DNA from: JAJFUV01 sp964561215
GTDB taxonomy: Bacteria > Acidobacteriota > Terriglobia > Bryobacterales > Bryobacteraceae
NCBI GenBank assembly: GCA_964561215.1
Contig: CAZLOS010000004.1
Coordinates: 1-64,000 of the forward strand
Length of the DNA stretch: 64,000 nt
Direction of reading: 5' to 3'
A model generated the notes under the pieces. It did no database searches. It had not been told where the DNA came from and saw only the letters and a list, made by a program, of their open reading frames with translations. The position numbers were made by a program, and so were the translations under genes. This document shows positions 27,116-36,370 of the stretch, piece after piece; position 1 is the first letter of the stretch; the number at the start of each line of letters is the position of its first letter.

Positions 27116-28326
27116 TTGCCTTCCTCGACGGCCTCCACCAGCGCGCCCTCGCGCACCAGTTGCTGTCCGGCCACCACCACCAGTTCGTCGCCCTTCAGGC
27201 CGCTCGTGATTTCCACCTCGCGTCCTTCGACGGTGCCCGCCTGTACGCGCCGCGCGTAGACCCGCTTGCGCTCAGGGAAGTAGACATAGACCAGCGTGGC
27301 GCCCTGGGGATCCCGCAGGATGGCTTCGCCCGGCAGGGTGAGCGCGTGGACGGTGACGTCCGTGCGGATTTGCGCTTCGGCGATCATGCCAGCGCGCAGA
27401 ATGTAGTTCGGGTTCGGCGTCAGGATCTTGACGGTGTACGTACGCGAGGCCGGTTCAGCCGCCACGCCGACCTGTTCCACGCGGCCCTCGAAACTTCGGT
27501 CAGCCATGGCGGGAATCTGGGTCGAGGCCGTCTGGCCGGCCTTCACCCGCGCAATATCGGTCTCGGGCACCCCCACACGCACTTTCACCGGATTGAGATC
27601 CACGATTGTGAACACCGGCATGCCGGCGCCCACCGTCTCCCCGGGATTCACAATCCGCCGCGCGATCATGCCGGAGATCGGGGCCAGCAACCTGGTGTCC
27701 ACCAGGCGCTTGTGCGCGACCAGCGCCCCCGCCTGGGCCTGCTCGACAGCCGAGCGCGCGGCCGCCTTGTCCTCCCGCCGTGCTCCCTCCTGCGCTTCCG
27801 AATACTGCTCGCGCGCCGCCAGGTAAGCCGCCTCCACCTTGTGGAAGTCGTTGGGAGCCAGCGCTTTAGCATCGTAAAGCTGCTTCATGCGCCGGTATTC
27901 GTCCTCGGCGCGGTTGAACCCGATGCGTGCGCGCTCCAATTCCTGTGCCCGCGCGCCGTGCTGTGCCTTCAAGGATGCCGCTTCGGCCACACCGACTTGA
28001 CCGGTGGCTGCTTGCAGGGCGTATTGGTAGTCGGTGGCGTCCAGTTCGGCCAGCAGTTGGCCCTTGCGGACCGCGGCGCCTTCCTCCACCAGAACGCGCG
28101 CCACTTTGCCCGGCACCTGGAAGGCCACGTTTGACGTTTCGCGGGCTTCCACGGAACCGCTGGCCAGGACCGTGGCCGGGCGTTTTACCCTCAAAGCCTT
28201 GCGAACTCTTACGCTCGTAGGACTCGCATCGCCGGCGTTGCCGGTCTTCGACCGGGAACCTTGACAACCAATCGAGAAAACGACAGAGAGTGAAAAGATC
28301 AGGCTGAAAACCGCACCTCGGTGCAT
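27112..28326 (-). CDS. RND membrane fusion (adaptor) lipoprotein
   Basis: 404 residues. The leader MHRGAVFSLIFSLSVVFSIGC ends in a lipobox-like SIGC, so the mature protein should be lipid-anchored in the periplasm. Order of domains: beta-barrel/lipoyl half (about 55-95, ASGSVEARETSNVAFQVPGKVARVLVEEGAAVRKGQLLAELDATDY region), alpha-hairpin (about 100-205), second lipoyl half (DTRLLAPISGMIARRIVNPGETVGAGMPVFTI) and beta-barrel/membrane-proximal domains. This is the AcrA/HlyD_D23 layout. It is the first gene of the pump operon and is divergent from the metallo-hydrolase gene at 28419; the 92 bp between them must hold both promoters. Confidence 0.92.
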   Translation of the reverse strand: MHRGAVFSLIFSLSVVFSIGCQGSRSKTGNAGDASPTSVRVRKALRVKRPATVLASGSVEARETSNVAFQVPGKVARVLVEEGAAVRKGQLLAELDATDYQYALQAATGQVGVAEAASLKAQHGARAQELERARIGFNRAEDEYRRMKQLYDAKALAPNDFHKVEAAYLAAREQYSEAQEGARREDKAAARSAVEQAQAGALVAHKRLVDTRLLAPISGMIARRIVNPGETVGAGMPVFTIVDLNPVKVRVGVPETDIARVKAGQTASTQIPAMADRSFEGRVEQVGVAAEPASRTYTVKILTPNPNYILRAGMIAEAQIRTDVTVHALTLPGEAILRDPQGATLVYVYFPERKRVYARRVQAGTVEGREVEITSGLKGDELVVVAGQQLVREGALVEAVEEGK

Positions 28327-28418
28327 ATAGAACCATTATCTCCGTTTCTAGCCGCGGTTGACGAGCGACTGCGCCCCTAATTGGCGGTTGCGCATCAAAC
28401 ACTGGTAGGTTGAAAGAG

Positions 28419-29375
28419 ATGGGAACTGGATCGCAGCCGGGGGCCATATCGCGCCGCCTGATCGTTGCCGGGGCCGGGATAGCCGGCTTGGCCGGCGCGG
28501 CTGCAGGGATCTACCGCATCGCTCCCGGTTTTTGGAGACAATACGCCCGCGACTGGCAGCGCCCCATCACGCCGCCGCCCGCGCGGCCGAACCCCGCCGC
28601 ATGGCCGGATACCGGCTTCTACGCCGCGTGGTTGGGCCACACCACGGTGCTGCTGAAGGTCGATGGATTCACCGTCCTGACGGACCCGGTGTTCAGCACG
28701 CGGGCCGGATTGAACCTGGGGCCGCTCACGCTCGGCGTGAAACGCTTCGTGGAGCCGGCGCTGGCCATCCGTGAACTCCCGCCGATCGACCTCATCCTTC
28801 TTTCGCACGCTCACATGGACCATCTGGACGTGCCGTCGATGAGGAAACTGGAGAACAGGGCCACCATGGTGGTGACGGCCAGGTCGACCAGCGACCTGTT
28901 CCGCCCCGGCCGTTACAAGGAGACGCGCGAACTAGGCTGGGAAGAACACACGCGCGTGGGTCCGGTCACCTTGAAAGCGTTTCGTGTCAACCATTGGGGG
29001 GCGCGGATGCGTTCGGATACCTACCGCGGCTACAACGCCTACACCCTTGAAGCCGGCCGCTACCGCATCCTGTTCGGCGGCGACACGGCCGCGACCGACG
29101 CTTTTCGCGGCGTCCGCGCGGCCAAGCCCTTCGACTTAGCCATCATGCCCATCGGGGCTTACAACCCGTGGGTGCACTATCACTGCACGCCGGAGCAGGC
29201 CTGGAGGATGGGCGGGGACGCGCGCGCGGAGTTCTTCATCCCCGTACACCACCAGACGTTTCCGCTGAGCCGCGAGCCGGTGGGCGAGCCGATTGAGCGT
29301 TTCTTAGGCGCGGCCGGCAATCATCCGGACCGCGTGGCCATCAGCCGCATCGGCGGCCAGTGGAAGATGGCGTAA
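28419..29375 (+). CDS. MBL-fold metallo-hydrolase (NAPE-PLD/UlaG-like)
   Basis: 318 residues from ATG 28419, preceded at 9 nt by AGG; a TTG at 28410 is an alternative. An N-terminal SRRLIVAGAGIAGLAGAAAGIY is a Tat-like leader or membrane anchor. The hydrolase core has LILLSHAHMDHLDVPS (the zinc-binding HxHxDH, here HAHMDH), VNHWGAR, FGGDTA and a final PVHHQTFPL His. YAAWLGHTTVLLKVDGFTVLTDPVFS is typical of the NAPE-PLD-like subgroup, which hydrolyses phosphodiesters of lipids. Substrate not known. The location is probably periplasmic side. The next gene is convergent with a 3-bp gap. Confidence 0.85.
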   Translation: MGTGSQPGAISRRLIVAGAGIAGLAGAAAGIYRIAPGFWRQYARDWQRPITPPPARPNPAAWPDTGFYAAWLGHTTVLLKVDGFTVLTDPVFSTRAGLNLGPLTLGVKRFVEPALAIRELPPIDLILLSHAHMDHLDVPSMRKLENRATMVVTARSTSDLFRPGRYKETRELGWEEHTRVGPVTLKAFRVNHWGARMRSDTYRGYNAYTLEAGRYRILFGGDTAATDAFRGVRAAKPFDLAIMPIGAYNPWVHYHCTPEQAWRMGGDARAEFFIPVHHQTFPLSREPVGEPIERFLGAAGNHPDRVAISRIGGQWKMA

Positions 29376-29378
29376 GCG

Positions 29379-30716
29379 CTATTTCACGCCCACGCGCGCC
29401 ATCACCTGGTGGATGGCCGTGAAGATGGTTTCCTCGACGTCGTCGGTGTAAGGCCCCGGATTGCCGTAGTAAACGTGGCTGATCTCCGGCTCATACCCAC
29501 CGCCTTTGAGCACCTCAAGCGTCGGAATGTAACTGGCCACTTCTCCCGAATAGCCGGCCACAGCCAGGTTCTCCTTGGGGAATTCCTTCTTGGCGCGCAG
29601 GGCATATCCCACTACTACTTCGCCACCGAGGCCGAGCACCGTGTAGTCCTTGCCCAGACGGATCGCCTGCACCGGATAGGACATTTTGCGCGGCGGACGC
29701 CCCTCGTCGTAAGCGCGCAGCATGGCCTGGGCGCGGCGGACGCGGTATTTGTCCGTGCTCTTCAATTCCTCGACGAACTGCTCGCGCGTGTGCGGTTTGA
29801 AAGCGAGGTCAATCGAGAGAAACGCCGTGCGGATGTTGCCTTGCACGGGTTTCATGGAGCCGGAGAGCACTCCGTCGACCGACCCGGCCAGCTCGCGGCC
29901 GTGCTGCTCGGCATGTTCGGTCTTGCCACGCGGATTGGGATTCTGGTCCGCGCCGCAAAGCTGCATGAACATGGCCGTCGCACCGGGATGCGCTTTCTCG
30001 ACGTCGAGTTGCGCGAAACCGGCGTAGTCGCCGCTGAAGACATAGTGCTCTGCGGTCAGCGTGGTGTTATGGCAGGAATAGCCGAACAGCACCGCCTTCA
30101 GCTTGCCGTCGCTCGTCTCGATCTTCAGCACCGGAACGTCCGGGTCCGTCGGCCCGTTGGGATTGAGTCCGATGACGACTCCCTTGGGTGTCACTTGGCG
30201 GCGGTTGATGGCGAACGAGGCTTTGCCGTGTCCGGTGGAGAGCTTGGCCGGGGCGAGGTCGCCCAGCGCGGCGCCCACCACGTTCACAAGCTTGTCTTCG
30301 AGCGTCTTCGCGTACTCCACCAGCAGCTTGCCTTGCTCGGGATCCAGGTCGTACATCAGGATCAGGTTCGGCCGTATCACCGGGCCGGTATGCGTGTGGG
30401 CGCAGTTCAGCAGGAGCCGGGAGCGCTCCAGGCCATATTGCTTGGCCACCCGCGCGGACACGGCGTTGGATATCGAAGGCGGCAGGCCGAGCACGTCGAT
30501 CGTGACGATGACCGCCTTCCCTCCCTTGCCGTCCTCCAGCGCCAGGGCCTTGGCCCACAAATCGGTCAGGACGCCTTCCGAAGGATGTGTGCGCGCCGCA
30601 TATCCCGCCAACCACATGGGTTGTTCGGGCGTGACCTTGATCCTACCCACCCCGGCACGGAAACCCGCCGCCGGAAGCAAACTCGCACCCAACAAAAGAG
30701 TCAAGATTGTACGCAT
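29379..30716 (-). CDS. neutral/alkaline ceramidase-like secreted protein
   Basis: 445 residues from ATG 30716, which has GGAAGG at a suitable distance. Signal peptide MRTILTLLLGASLLPAAG. FRAGVGRIKVTPEQPMWLAGYA near the mature N-terminus and LLLNCAHTHTGPVI (zinc-binding His pair) are hallmark segments of the neutral ceramidase-like family; a further His is in GYSCHNTTLTAEHYVFSGDYAG. True ceramidases are about 650 residues or longer; this shorter form, without the C-terminal domain, is common in Acidobacteriota and Planctomycetota and its substrate is unknown. It is divergent from the receptor at 30794. Confidence 0.8.
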   Translation of the reverse strand: MRTILTLLLGASLLPAAGFRAGVGRIKVTPEQPMWLAGYAARTHPSEGVLTDLWAKALALEDGKGGKAVIVTIDVLGLPPSISNAVSARVAKQYGLERSRLLLNCAHTHTGPVIRPNLILMYDLDPEQGKLLVEYAKTLEDKLVNVVGAALGDLAPAKLSTGHGKASFAINRRQVTPKGVVIGLNPNGPTDPDVPVLKIETSDGKLKAVLFGYSCHNTTLTAEHYVFSGDYAGFAQLDVEKAHPGATAMFMQLCGADQNPNPRGKTEHAEQHGRELAGSVDGVLSGSMKPVQGNIRTAFLSIDLAFKPHTREQFVEELKSTDKYRVRRAQAMLRAYDEGRPPRKMSYPVQAIRLGKDYTVLGLGGEVVVGYALRAKKEFPKENLAVAGYSGEVASYIPTLEVLKGGGYEPEISHVYYGNPGPYTDDVEETIFTAIHQVMARVGVK

Positions 30717-30793
30717 ATTATTCAAACCTTCCAAGGGATCAATGATACTATGGACCCACGTCCCTTAATTGACCGAGGTAGAGGTGGCTGGAA

Positions 30794-33700
30794 ATGTTTC
30801 TTTTTGTGTGCACGCTTCTCCTCGCCGCCGGCATGGCCTTTGGCCAGGCCCAAGTGGCAGCGGCCGACCTGAAAGGCAAGATCCTGGACGCCACGGGATT
30901 GGCCATCGTCAAAGCCACGGTTACGGTCACGGACCCGGATCGCGGCGTTTCCCGCACGGTGCAGTCGAACGCTGAAGGCGAATTCCTTGCTCCGGCGCTC
31001 CAACCGGGCAAGTACCGCGTGCGCATCGAAGCTTCGGGCTTTAACACAAAGATCATGGAGAAGATAGAACTCCATGTAGGCGAGACGGTCGATCTGCCCG
31101 TCGCCTTGGAACTGAGTCCGATCTCGACAGAGGTGAATGTCATCGCGGAAGCGCCGGTGGTCGAAACGCAGCGGACGCAGCAGGCCAGCACCATACAGTT
31201 CGAGCAGATCCGGTCGCTGCCCATCAACCGCCGCAACTACCTGGACATGGCCCTGCTCACCCCCGGCGTCGTCGAAACCAACGACATGGTGGACGGCTCC
31301 GACTTCCGCGTGGCCCAGGCACCGCAGTCCGGGCTGAGCTTCGGCGGCAGCAACGGGCGCGGCAACGTGTTCTCGATCGACGGCGTGGAGAACTTCATCA
31401 ACTCCGGCGGCGTGCGGCCCGCGCTGAGCCAGGAAGCAGTCGAAGAGTTCCAGGTCAACCGCAACAGCTTCTCGGCCGAGATCGGAGGCGGCTTCGGCGG
31501 CGCCATCAACGTGGTCTCGAAGTCCGGCACCAACAAGTATCACGGCAACCTGTTCGGCTTCCTGCGCCAGCGCGGCATCCAGGCCCGCAACTACTTCGAC
31601 CCGGAGAAGTCCGCTTACACCCGCGTGCAATCCGGAGCCACCCTCGGCGGCCCCATCGTCAAAGACAAGACGCACTTCTTCCTCGCCTTCGAGCGCCTGG
31701 ACCGCCACGAAACCGCCTTCGTGCCCATTTACCAGGACCGCACCGTGTTGGGGAAGCTCACCACCTCGCAGCAGCAGTTGGTGGACTTCTTCAACGAGAG
31801 CGGCGTTCCCAGCCTGCAGGGCCTGGCCGCCACCATGTCCAAGGCTCTGACAACCGACAACTATCCGAATACGCTCAAGCTGTTCAACGCCAACAGCGGC
31901 AACTTCGCGTTCAAGGAGACAAGCAACCAGGCTTCGTTGCGGCTGGACCACCGCTTCAGCGGCAACCACAGTATCTTCCTGCGGGGCAACCTGACCGATA
32001 ATCCCAGCGAGAACGCGCAATTCGGAGCGCTGCTGGCGTTCAGCCGCGGCCGCAGCATAAACGTGCTGGACGGCACCTGGATGTTCACCGACACCTGGCT
32101 CATCAACCAGAAATGGGTGAGCGAGACGCGCGCTTCCTTTTCCTACAACCGCATCGCCGTCGTCCCCACCGACCCGTTCGGTCCTGAGATCAACATCACC
32201 GGCTACGGCCTGTTCGGAAGGGAGATCTTCCTGCCCTCGCGCACCTACGAGCGCCAGGTGCACCTGAAACAGAACATGAACTATCTGGGCAGCAAGCACA
32301 ACGTGAAGTTCGGCGGCGAGATTGCCCCCGTCAGGGACGTGGCCGACTCCGCCACCTTCTTCAGCGGCCGCTTCAGTTTCGGCTCGCGCGTGCCCCTCGG
32401 CGAGGTGCTCAACCAGGCCACCGGCAATCCGAACTTCGCCACCGGACTTGCCTCCACCCTCGCCTCGCTTGGAAAAGCCAGCCTGATCCCGAACCTCTCG
32501 GCCGGTATCACATCGCTGCAGTCTTACAACCTGGGGCTGCCGGAGTTCTACCAGCAGGGTTTCGGTGACCCGCACTGGCTGGGCTGGTCCAAACGGTACA
32601 ACTTCTTCATCCAGGACTCCTACCGCCTCCACCAGCGCCTGACGCTCAACTTCGGCGCTCGCTACGAGCTGGAGGTGAACGAGAAGATCCTGGGCACGGA
32701 CCCCAACAACATCGCTCCTCGCTTCGGCTTCGCCTGGACGCCCACCGCCGACAGCCGCACCGTCATCCGCGGCGGCTACGGCATGTATTACTCGCAGAAC
32801 AACTTACAGGTGGCCAACGTGGCCGACACGCTGGCCGGTAAGCAGATCGGGCAGGTCTTCGTGCCGTTGACGGGACTCCCCGGTTTGAACAATCCGCTCA
32901 CCGGCAAGACGCTGACCTCGGCCGACGTCTACCGCACGCTGACGGGGCAGGGCGTCATCGGCAACCGCTCCATCACCCGGACCGACGTCGCGCAGTTCGG
33001 CCTGAATCCCGGCCCCGGCACGCCGCTCTCGGTGGTGTTCGGCATCGCGCCCGGCTTCGTGAACCCGTACGCGCACCAGGCCAGCTTCGAGATCGAGCGC
33101 GCCGTCGAGGAGATGGCATTCTCGGTGGCATACAACTTCAACCGCGCCGCCCACATCGTCCGCATCCTGGACCGCAACCTGTACTACTCCGGCAGGCTCT
33201 CCGATGGGACGCCCACCTTCGGTTTCTACAATCCGCTGGTCTCGCAGTTGAACATCTTCGAGTCGTCGGCGAATTCCTTCTATCACGCGCTCACGGCCCA
33301 GGTTTCGCGGCGCATGCGCGGCCGGCACGCCTTCATGGCGCATTACACCTTCAGCAAGGCCATGGACGAAGTCACCGATTTCAATACCGACTTCCAGCCG
33401 CACGACCAGTTGAACGCCCGCGCCGAGCGCTCGCTGAGTGCGTTCCACCAGAAGCACCGCATGGTGGCAAGCGCCGTCCTTATGTCGCCGTGGCAAACCG
33501 GGAAGTCCAGGAGCTTTGCCACCCGCCTGTTCGGCGATTTCATCCTTTCGCCCGTGGTGAGCGTCAACTCCGGCCGCCCGTTCAACGTGCTGACCGGCGT
33601 GGACAACCTGAACGACCGCCACTCCACCACCCACCGCCCGCTGGGCCTGGGCCGCAACGTGGGCCGGGGGCCGAACTACTTCAGCTTCGACACGCGCCTG

Positions 33701-33937
33701 ACGCGCAAGTTCGTGCTTGGCGCCGAAGGGATGCGCAACATCGAGTTCACCGCCGAAGGCTTCAACCTGCTGAACCGCACGAACTTCAAGAGCATCAACA
33801 ACACGGTGGGCAACATCCCGATGAGCCGGCTGCCCAGCCCGCTGGTGGGCACGCGCGGCATTCCGACGGAAGCCCTCGCCTTCACCTCGGCCTTCGACCC
33901 TCGCCAGTTCCAGTTCGGGCTGAAGATCAACTTCTGA
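30794..33937 (+). CDS. Oar-like TonB-dependent receptor
   Basis: 1047 residues. Signal peptide MFLFVCTLLLAAGMAFG, carboxypeptidase-regulatory-like domain (about 22-105: LKGKILDATGLAIVKATVTV, GEFLAPALQPGKYRVRI), plug with LPINRRNYLDMALLTPGVVE, VFSIDGVENFINSGG and AVEEFQVNRNSFSAEIGGGFGG, and a barrel ending FQFGLKINF with terminal Phe. The LPINRRNYLDMALLTPG and EFQVNRNSFSAE blocks are the standard signature of Acidobacteriota receptors of this kind. The 3' end overlaps the convergent YkgJ gene by 11 bp. Ligand unknown. Confidence 0.9.
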   Translation: MFLFVCTLLLAAGMAFGQAQVAAADLKGKILDATGLAIVKATVTVTDPDRGVSRTVQSNAEGEFLAPALQPGKYRVRIEASGFNTKIMEKIELHVGETVDLPVALELSPISTEVNVIAEAPVVETQRTQQASTIQFEQIRSLPINRRNYLDMALLTPGVVETNDMVDGSDFRVAQAPQSGLSFGGSNGRGNVFSIDGVENFINSGGVRPALSQEAVEEFQVNRNSFSAEIGGGFGGAINVVSKSGTNKYHGNLFGFLRQRGIQARNYFDPEKSAYTRVQSGATLGGPIVKDKTHFFLAFERLDRHETAFVPIYQDRTVLGKLTTSQQQLVDFFNESGVPSLQGLAATMSKALTTDNYPNTLKLFNANSGNFAFKETSNQASLRLDHRFSGNHSIFLRGNLTDNPSENAQFGALLAFSRGRSINVLDGTWMFTDTWLINQKWVSETRASFSYNRIAVVPTDPFGPEINITGYGLFGREIFLPSRTYERQVHLKQNMNYLGSKHNVKFGGEIAPVRDVADSATFFSGRFSFGSRVPLGEVLNQATGNPNFATGLASTLASLGKASLIPNLSAGITSLQSYNLGLPEFYQQGFGDPHWLGWSKRYNFFIQDSYRLHQRLTLNFGARYELEVNEKILGTDPNNIAPRFGFAWTPTADSRTVIRGGYGMYYSQNNLQVANVADTLAGKQIGQVFVPLTGLPGLNNPLTGKTLTSADVYRTLTGQGVIGNRSITRTDVAQFGLNPGPGTPLSVVFGIAPGFVNPYAHQASFEIERAVEEMAFSVAYNFNRAAHIVRILDRNLYYSGRLSDGTPTFGFYNPLVSQLNIFESSANSFYHALTAQVSRRMRGRHAFMAHYTFSKAMDEVTDFNTDFQPHDQLNARAERSLSAFHQKHRMVASAVLMSPWQTGKSRSFATRLFGDFILSPVVSVNSGRPFNVLTGVDNLNDRHSTTHRPLGLGRNVGRGPNYFSFDTRLTRKFVLGAEGMRNIEFTAEGFNLLNRTNFKSINNTVGNIPMSRLPSPLVGTRGIPTEALAFTSAFDPRQFQFGLKINF

Positions 33938-34460
33938 CCGGCCGGCGTGGCAGGAAACCGGTGAGGCGCTTGTAGCGTTCGAGCGCGTTGTAGATGATCG
34001 GGCAGTGTGCGGCCCAGCGTGCGTGCGATGCCGGGCGTCCGCCAAGCGAACGGATGCCGGCCGCCACGTGCGGGAAGTCGCGGCAGGTCTTTGGCCTGGC
34101 CTCGTAAATCAGGCAGAGGTTGCCGTCCAGGAAGACGCACCCTTCCCCGGAATTCTTCAGGATTCGCGAGGCCGGCGCGCCGGGATCGGGGATGGTATAG
34201 AGGCGCATGGCTGCCTCCGGTTCGATCCCGAGGTGCCGCGCGATGTCTTCGATCTCCGCCTTGCCGGCGGTCACCACCGACTGGCGGCAGCAATTCGCGC
34301 ACGCGGTGCAATCCACCTGCTGTTGCACTTTGCTGGCCAGGATGTGGAACTGCTCGTCGGAGTGATTGTGGGCGCGCAGGAAGCGCCGGAAGGCGACGTT
34401 TTCTTCAGCCTTCGCGGTGCCCAGACGGAAGACTTCGGACAGGTCGGTGACCAAGCCCAA
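33927..34460 (-). CDS. YkgJ-family cysteine-cluster protein
   Basis: 177 residues. The eight-cysteine pattern of the YkgJ (zinc/iron-chelating) family is visible: VDCTACANCCRQS (four Cys), GCVFLDGNLCLIYEARPKTCRDFP (three) and AAHCP (one). Members bind a metal or an iron-sulfur cluster; function is not established. The gene overlaps the receptor 3' end by 11 bp in convergent orientation and lies downstream of the flavin reductase gene on the same strand (58-bp gap), so the two could be cotranscribed. Confidence 0.85.
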   Translation of the reverse strand: MGLVTDLSEVFRLGTAKAEENVAFRRFLRAHNHSDEQFHILASKVQQQVDCTACANCCRQSVVTAGKAEIEDIARHLGIEPEAAMRLYTIPDPGAPASRILKNSGEGCVFLDGNLCLIYEARPKTCRDFPHVAAGIRSLGGRPASHARWAAHCPIIYNALERYKRLTGFLPRRPVRS

Positions 34461-34518
34461 GAATACCCCGGCGCCGCGGGCAGGGCAATACCACGGATCG
34501 GGGATGTTGCCGCCACCG

Positions 34519-35055
34519 CTATTTCATTCTCGACGCCAGCTTGATAGTCCTCCCGGCGACCATGAACTTGCCGCTCCCCATGTGGTGGATGGTGCGCGGG
34601 CGCTTCCGCGCCGGGTCGATCCAGGCTTTCACCACTTCGAGTACGAACAGGCAATACCGGTTCACCTCGCGCGTGTCGGCGACCTTGCATTCCAGGTTGG
34701 CGTAGCATTCGGCGATGAGCGGCGCGCGCACGCGGGAGGCGACCACGGGAGTGAGCCCGATGCTCTCGAACTTATCCACCTTGCTGCCCGAGCAGTTCCC
34801 GACGGCCACCACTTTCCTCGCCAGCTCGACTGTGGGGATGGCAATCACGCACTCCCGGGTGGCCTTGAGCGTGTCGAACGTAAAGTTGCGGTTGCTGACG
34901 ACGCACGCCACCAGCGGCGGCTCGAATTCGAGCATCGTGTGCCACGACTGCGTCATGACGTTGGCGCCCCGCTTGCCGGCGGTTGTAATTAAAACGACCG
35001 GCCCCGGCTCGAGCAAACCGTAGACTTTGGAAAGAGGATAGGATCTCCGCGGCAC
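34519..35055 (-). CDS. flavin reductase-like FMN-binding protein
   Basis: 178 residues in the FMN-binding split-barrel fold: PVVLITTAGKRGANVMTQSW near the N-terminus and PPLVACVVSNRNFTFDTLKATRECVIAIPT form the FMN-phosphate region, and CYANLECKVADTREVNRYCLFVLEVVKAWID the conserved beta-strands. Members reduce flavins with NAD(P)H or bind FMN as reductase components. There is no partner monooxygenase nearby. The YkgJ-type Cys-cluster gene follows on the same strand. Confidence 0.85.
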   Translation of the reverse strand: MPRRSYPLSKVYGLLEPGPVVLITTAGKRGANVMTQSWHTMLEFEPPLVACVVSNRNFTFDTLKATRECVIAIPTVELARKVVAVGNCSGSKVDKFESIGLTPVVASRVRAPLIAECYANLECKVADTREVNRYCLFVLEVVKAWIDPARKRPRTIHHMGSGKFMVAGRTIKLASRMK

Positions 35056-35106
35056 GATGGCCCTCCGTGCTTGCAGTGTAAACCCTGCGGGGGGGAGCGC
35101 GCGCCG

Positions 35107-35872
35107 TTAGCTCGCGTCGTTCGTCTTGTTGCTCAGACGACGGCTCAAGCAACCAGGGCAAGTGCAAGTCAGCCGATCCGCAAGTTTGTGGCTGAGACCA
35201 TGATAGACGCCGTCGGCCTCATCAAAGCGCGATGCGATGATGTCCATGTACTGGGCGTCACCGGTGTTGTAGCGCCGAAAGACGGAATAGGCGATATGGT
35301 CAGCGATCTGCACCAATCGCGAGGCACGCGAGTCGACAAAGAACGGTGTGTCGGCGATGTTTCTTAGAGATCCCCATCGCGTTCCGACTTTGCGGAACTC
35401 GCGGCCGAGCCGTTGCAACGAAGTCTCGCGCGTGGCCTTGTCGAGGATGACCATGCCACGCTGCTGGTCGCCTTGTTGACGGCAGCGGCTCAGGAAATAA
35501 TCGAAGCGCTGGCATAGGTCCTCGAATGCCAGTTCAACAGGGTCCAGTGCAGGGTAGGACTTCTTGTGGATCGCGCAAGCGAAGAGGCGCGTCGTTTCAT
35601 AACTCGACGCCGCTACTCGCAGAACAGACTTCAACACTCCCCGCGCCTCCTCAATCGTGAGCGCCTTCCAGGGCGTCTGCCGTCTGGAGAATATAGTGGA
35701 AGCGTGAAATTCGACGTCTTCGGGATTCTCGCTATAAGCGGTAGCTAACTTATCCAGCTCACGGCTGAACCAGTCCACTTGTGCTTCGTAGACGCAAACA
35801 CCGCCCAGCACAAAGTACTCTTCAGCAGGGTTCCCCCGCCGAACCCGCGTCGTCAAGGTAGAGGAGGTACAT
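35107..35872 (-). pseudogene. DUF3800 protein gene with a one-base frameshift
   Basis: The ATG at 35872 opens MYLLYLDDAGSAGEPC and then stops, but in the next frame the sequence continues GNPAEEYFVLGGVCVYE and runs on for about 240 residues to 35107. Removing one G from the G5 run (35833-35837, C on the plus strand) gives MYLLYLDDAGSAGNPAEEYFVLGG, the standard N-terminus of DUF3800, with its conserved acidic YLDDAGS. FACAIHKKSY, MVILDKATR and VQIADHIAYSVFR follow in family order. DUF3800 proteins are RNase-H-like in fold, and some sit in defence or mobile loci. Either the gene is dead or the homopolymer was miscalled. A small gene precedes it on the same strand. Confidence 0.75.
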
Positions 35873-35913
35873 GCAGTCACAGACACAAAAAAAGCAGCCG
35901 AGCGGGTTTGCAC

Positions 35914-36370
35914 CCGACGGACCGCCGAGGCAGCCCTCTCAACCGCAACCTTATATTAGCACAAAACGGCTCGTCGTTTAGCTGTCATTCAATGACTTTC
36001 CTTCTAACCTGTCGTCTAAAACGCGTAGGACGCTCCCGCCTGGTTCCAGCGATACATCAATCACGCTTCCAGCACGAAAGATCGGGGAGCGGGATCTGCG
36101 CCGAGCGTCCACCTGAGTCGTCAGGCGAACGACCTTTGTTGGCAGAATCATCCCATGTCGATGACGAGGAAGTGCTGCGGGAGACTCGGTTGTGCGGAGG
36201 CGGCGGGAATGTCTGGACTCTGCAGGAAGCATTACGAAGAGCACGTTCTGGCTCCTCAACGTCCAGCAGCGTCTTCTGCCTCATCTTGAAGTAATCGACG
36301 GAGCCGTCCAGGGCACGTAGACATTGGGCCTTCGTAAAGGCACCACAGCCATTCGTGTTGCGTTTGGACC
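35914..36370. other. sparse region around the small gene
   Basis: Apart from the possible 57-residue gene at 35978-36151, I see nothing recognisable here. No tRNA, repeat or clear promoter was found. Confidence 0.5.
35978..36151 (-). CDS. small hypothetical protein
   Basis: 57 residues starting MILPTKVVRLTTQVDA. The second half, PIFRAGSVIDVSLEPGGSVLRVLD, has the alternating beta character of a real small protein. The start is uncertain because there is no convincing ribosome-binding site. It lies 105 bp upstream of the DUF3800 start on the same strand, so the two may form a unit. No family recognised. The opposite strand has an open frame over the same bases that looks like noise. Confidence 0.35.
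   Translation of the reverse strand: MILPTKVVRLTTQVDARRRSRSPIFRAGSVIDVSLEPGGSVLRVLDDRLEGKSLNDS

Noticed and set aside
25628..27259. 543-codon open frame antisense to the RND pump
   Set aside because: Composition is His/Arg/Asp-rich without any motif; it is a shadow of the pump gene.
31372..31379. Rex half-site TTCTCGAT inside the fourth receptor gene
   Set aside because: Only one arm of the palindrome is present and it is in coding sequence; probably chance.
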